NCBI GenBank assembly: GCA_963810945.1
Contig: CAWEPI010000004.1
Span: forward strand, 744,001-808,000
Length of the DNA stretch: 64,000 bases
Direction: 5' to 3'
Origin: JAOUEA01 sp963810945
GTDB lineage: Bacteria > Actinomycetota > UBA4738 > HRBIN12
The notes beneath the pieces were generated by a model. The model made no database searches, had not been told where the DNA came from, and worked only from the letters and a program-made list of their open reading frames with translations. Of this stretch, positions 62,724 to 64,000 are shown piece after piece. The position numbers and the translations under genes were made by a program. The first letter of the stretch is position 1. Each line of letters begins with the position of its first letter.

Positions 62724-63101
62724 GTGAAGGAAGCTATGAACGACACCGAAGAGCCGCTCGAGGACGACGTCGTCGAGGAGGAAGACGACCTGGAGGACGC
62801 CGAGCCCAGCGCGGCGGATCTCGCCGATGCCACCGTGCCGCCCGACCCCGCCGCCGAGGGCGCGGAGGTCGAGTCGATCCAGGAGCTGATCGTCAAGCAG
62901 GAGGCCGAGGCCGAAGCCGAGGAGGTCGAGGAGGACGAGGTGGTCGTCCCCCTCACCCGCGAGGAGAAGCTCGCCGAGCCGCTCGAGGCGCGCGTCGTGC
63001 CCATCCAGGCCACCGAGTTCACCTGCAAGCGCTGCTTCCTGGTGAAGCACCGGAGCCAGCTGGCGGACAAGAAGAAGATGCTGTGCCGCGACTGCGCCTG
63101 A
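62724..63101 (+). CDS. DUF4193 family zinc-ribbon protein
   Basis: The 125-residue protein has a long acidic N-terminal half (EEPLEDDVVEEEDDLEDAE) and a conserved end ARVVPIQATEFTCKRCFLVK, HRSQLADKKKMLCRDCA with two CxxC pairs. DUF4193 is a family found in actinobacteria; its role is unknown. The promoter and ribosome site are among the strongest here, suggesting high expression. The end overlaps the likely start of lnt. Confidence 0.9.
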   Translation: MKEAMNDTEEPLEDDVVEEEDDLEDAEPSAADLADATVPPDPAAEGAEVESIQELIVKQEAEAEAEEVEEDEVVVPLTREEKLAEPLEARVVPIQATEFTCKRCFLVKHRSQLADKKKMLCRDCA

Positions 63102-64000
63102 GGGCGCCCGCATACCCACTCTCGTTGCTGATCGCGCTGGCGAGCGGGCTCGCCCTCTCCCTGGCGTTCCCTCCCGCCGGGTGGTGGCCGCTCGCCTTCG
63201 TGGGTCTCCTGCCCTTGCTGTGGCTGCTCGACCGCGAGCTGGCCGGCCGCGGGTTCCTGATCGGGCTCGCGTTCGGCCTCGGCTTCTACGGCGCCACGAT
63301 CTACTGGATCTGGCGGTTCGGGTCGATCGCCTGGATCGCCCTCACGCTGGAGATGGCGCTGTGGGCGGGGGCCTTCGGGCTCGTGGCGCCCGTGATCCGC
63401 CGGGCGGGCAGGCCCCTCCTGAACGCGGTGAGCTGGGCCGCCCTGTGGACCGTCCTCGAATGGCTCCGGGGGCTGTGGCCGCTGGGGGGGTTCACCTGGG
63501 GGACGCTCGGCATCAGCCAGGTGAACAACCACGCGACGGTGCGGCTCGCGACCGTCGCGGGCGTCTGGGGCGTCTCCTTCGTCGTCGTGCTCGTGAACGG
63601 CATGATCCTCGCGATCGCGAGGGGAGGGGAGGGGCGGCGCCTCCTCGCCGCCGGCATCGCGGTCTTCGTGGTCGTGGCCCCGATCGTGATCCCGTTCGGC
63701 AGCCCCGACGGGAGGTCCCTCGACGTCGCCACGCTCCAGGTCGATGTGCGGCGGGCAGCCTCGGTGAACCCCGTCAACGAGGACATCGGTGTGGCCCAGC
63801 TCAACATCGCGATGCATGCTCAACTCGCGAGCGACCCCCCCGACCTGGCCGTGTGGGGCGAGGGCGCGCTCGATCCGGCGGCCACGAACGATCCGCGGAC
63901 GATGCGCGCGGTGCGCGACGTGGTGGCCCGGGTGGGCGTCCCCACCTTGATCGGCGCGGTGAACGACGACCCCGACGGCCGTGAGCGCACGTCGGTCTTG
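63083..64000 (+). CDS. lnt: Apolipoprotein N-acyltransferase Lnt (3' end outside window)
   Basis: Lnt adds the third acyl chain to lipoproteins at the outer face of the membrane. The N-terminal part has several membrane helices (SLLIALASGLALSLAFPPAG, FLIGLAFGLGFYGATIYWIW, VLEWLRGLWPLGGFTWG); from about residue 215 the nitrilase-like domain starts (DVATLQVDV), with WGEGALDP holding the catalytic Glu region. GTG 63083 is preferred because it gives a basic lead MPRLRLRAP; it overlaps DUF4193 by 19 bases. The gene runs off the window. Confidence 0.88.
   Translation, partial: MPRLRLRAPAYPLSLLIALASGLALSLAFPPAGWWPLAFVGLLPLLWLLDRELAGRGFLIGLAFGLGFYGATIYWIWRFGSIAWIALTLEMALWAGAFGLVAPVIRRAGRPLLNAVSWAALWTVLEWLRGLWPLGGFTWGTLGISQVNNHATVRLATVAGVWGVSFVVVLVNGMILAIARGGEGRRLLAAGIAVFVVVAPIVIPFGSPDGRSLDVATLQVDVRRAASVNPVNEDIGVAQLNIAMHAQLASDPPDLAVWGEGALDPAATNDPRTMRAVRDVVARVGVPTLIGAVNDDPDGRERTSVL

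Overview
The window is about 64 kb of high-GC DNA with dense, mostly plus-strand genes. It comes from a member of the Actinomycetota. The evidence is a complete Pup-proteasome locus (arc/mpa, dop, pup, prcB, prcA, pafA), followed by pafB-pafC, tatA-tatC and a HelY-type helicase in the usual actinobacterial order, plus a DUF4193 protein. Species cannot be named. Gene order departs from common actinobacteria (no yvcK/whiA between rapZ and gap; an archaeal-type phosphoglycerate mutase in the glycolytic operon), which suggests an uncultured, deep-branching lineage.

Layout. 0-9.2 kb: uvrA end, a cupredoxin lipoprotein, uvrC-rapZ, then gap-pgk-tpiA-apgM. 9.3-15.8 kb: a five-gene oligopeptide-type ABC transporter and secG. 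15.8-26.6 kb: an accessory region with two tRNA-Leu(GAG) genes, a third 3' tRNA fragment acting as a probable attachment site, an integrase stump, several small helix-turn-helix genes and their fragments, inverted-repeat elements, and small stress or secreted-protein genes (GrpB-like, DUF805, cupins, flavin oxidoreductase, phosphatases). 26.7-34.3 kb: an ABC-F ATPase, an amidohydrolase, then a Rieske oxygenase and two GcvT-like proteins behind palindromic operators. 34.4-37.6 kb: an HtrA lipoprotein and a three-gene unit, ThiS/TtuB-like carrier, TtuA-like tRNA thiolase and TrmI. 37.8-54.3 kb: proteasome, PafBC, Tat and helicase block, with small membrane proteins, a lipid kinase and an alpha/beta hydrolase. 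54.3-64 kb: a degenerate lipid-kinase paralogue, M24 peptidase, an MFS-cyclic-nucleotide-domain fusion, cysS and an Lrp regulator on the minus strand, a small stand-alone reverse transcriptase, an amidohydrolase, DUF4193 and the start of lnt.

Two properties run through the window. First, many genes start exactly six bases after a TANNNT hexamer, with no Shine-Dalgarno site. This is the geometry of leaderless mRNA, and it also exposes unlisted small genes. Second, ten genes, several of them housekeeping (pgk, dop, pafC), are broken by single-base shifts, thirteen of sixteen being +1. Sequencing or assembly error is the likeliest reason; they are annotated here as single genes with the shift noted.

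How genes work together: gap-pgk-tpiA-apgM covers lower glycolysis from triose phosphate to 2-phosphoglycerate. TtuB-TtuA-TrmI would modify T54 and A58 of the tRNA T-loop. Pup is attached by PafA, removed by Dop, and tagged proteins are unfolded by Arc into the PrcAB chamber; PafBC is a WYL regulator pair. The Rieske protein plus two folate-binding GcvT-like proteins look like an oxidative demethylation pathway for an unknown methylated substrate.
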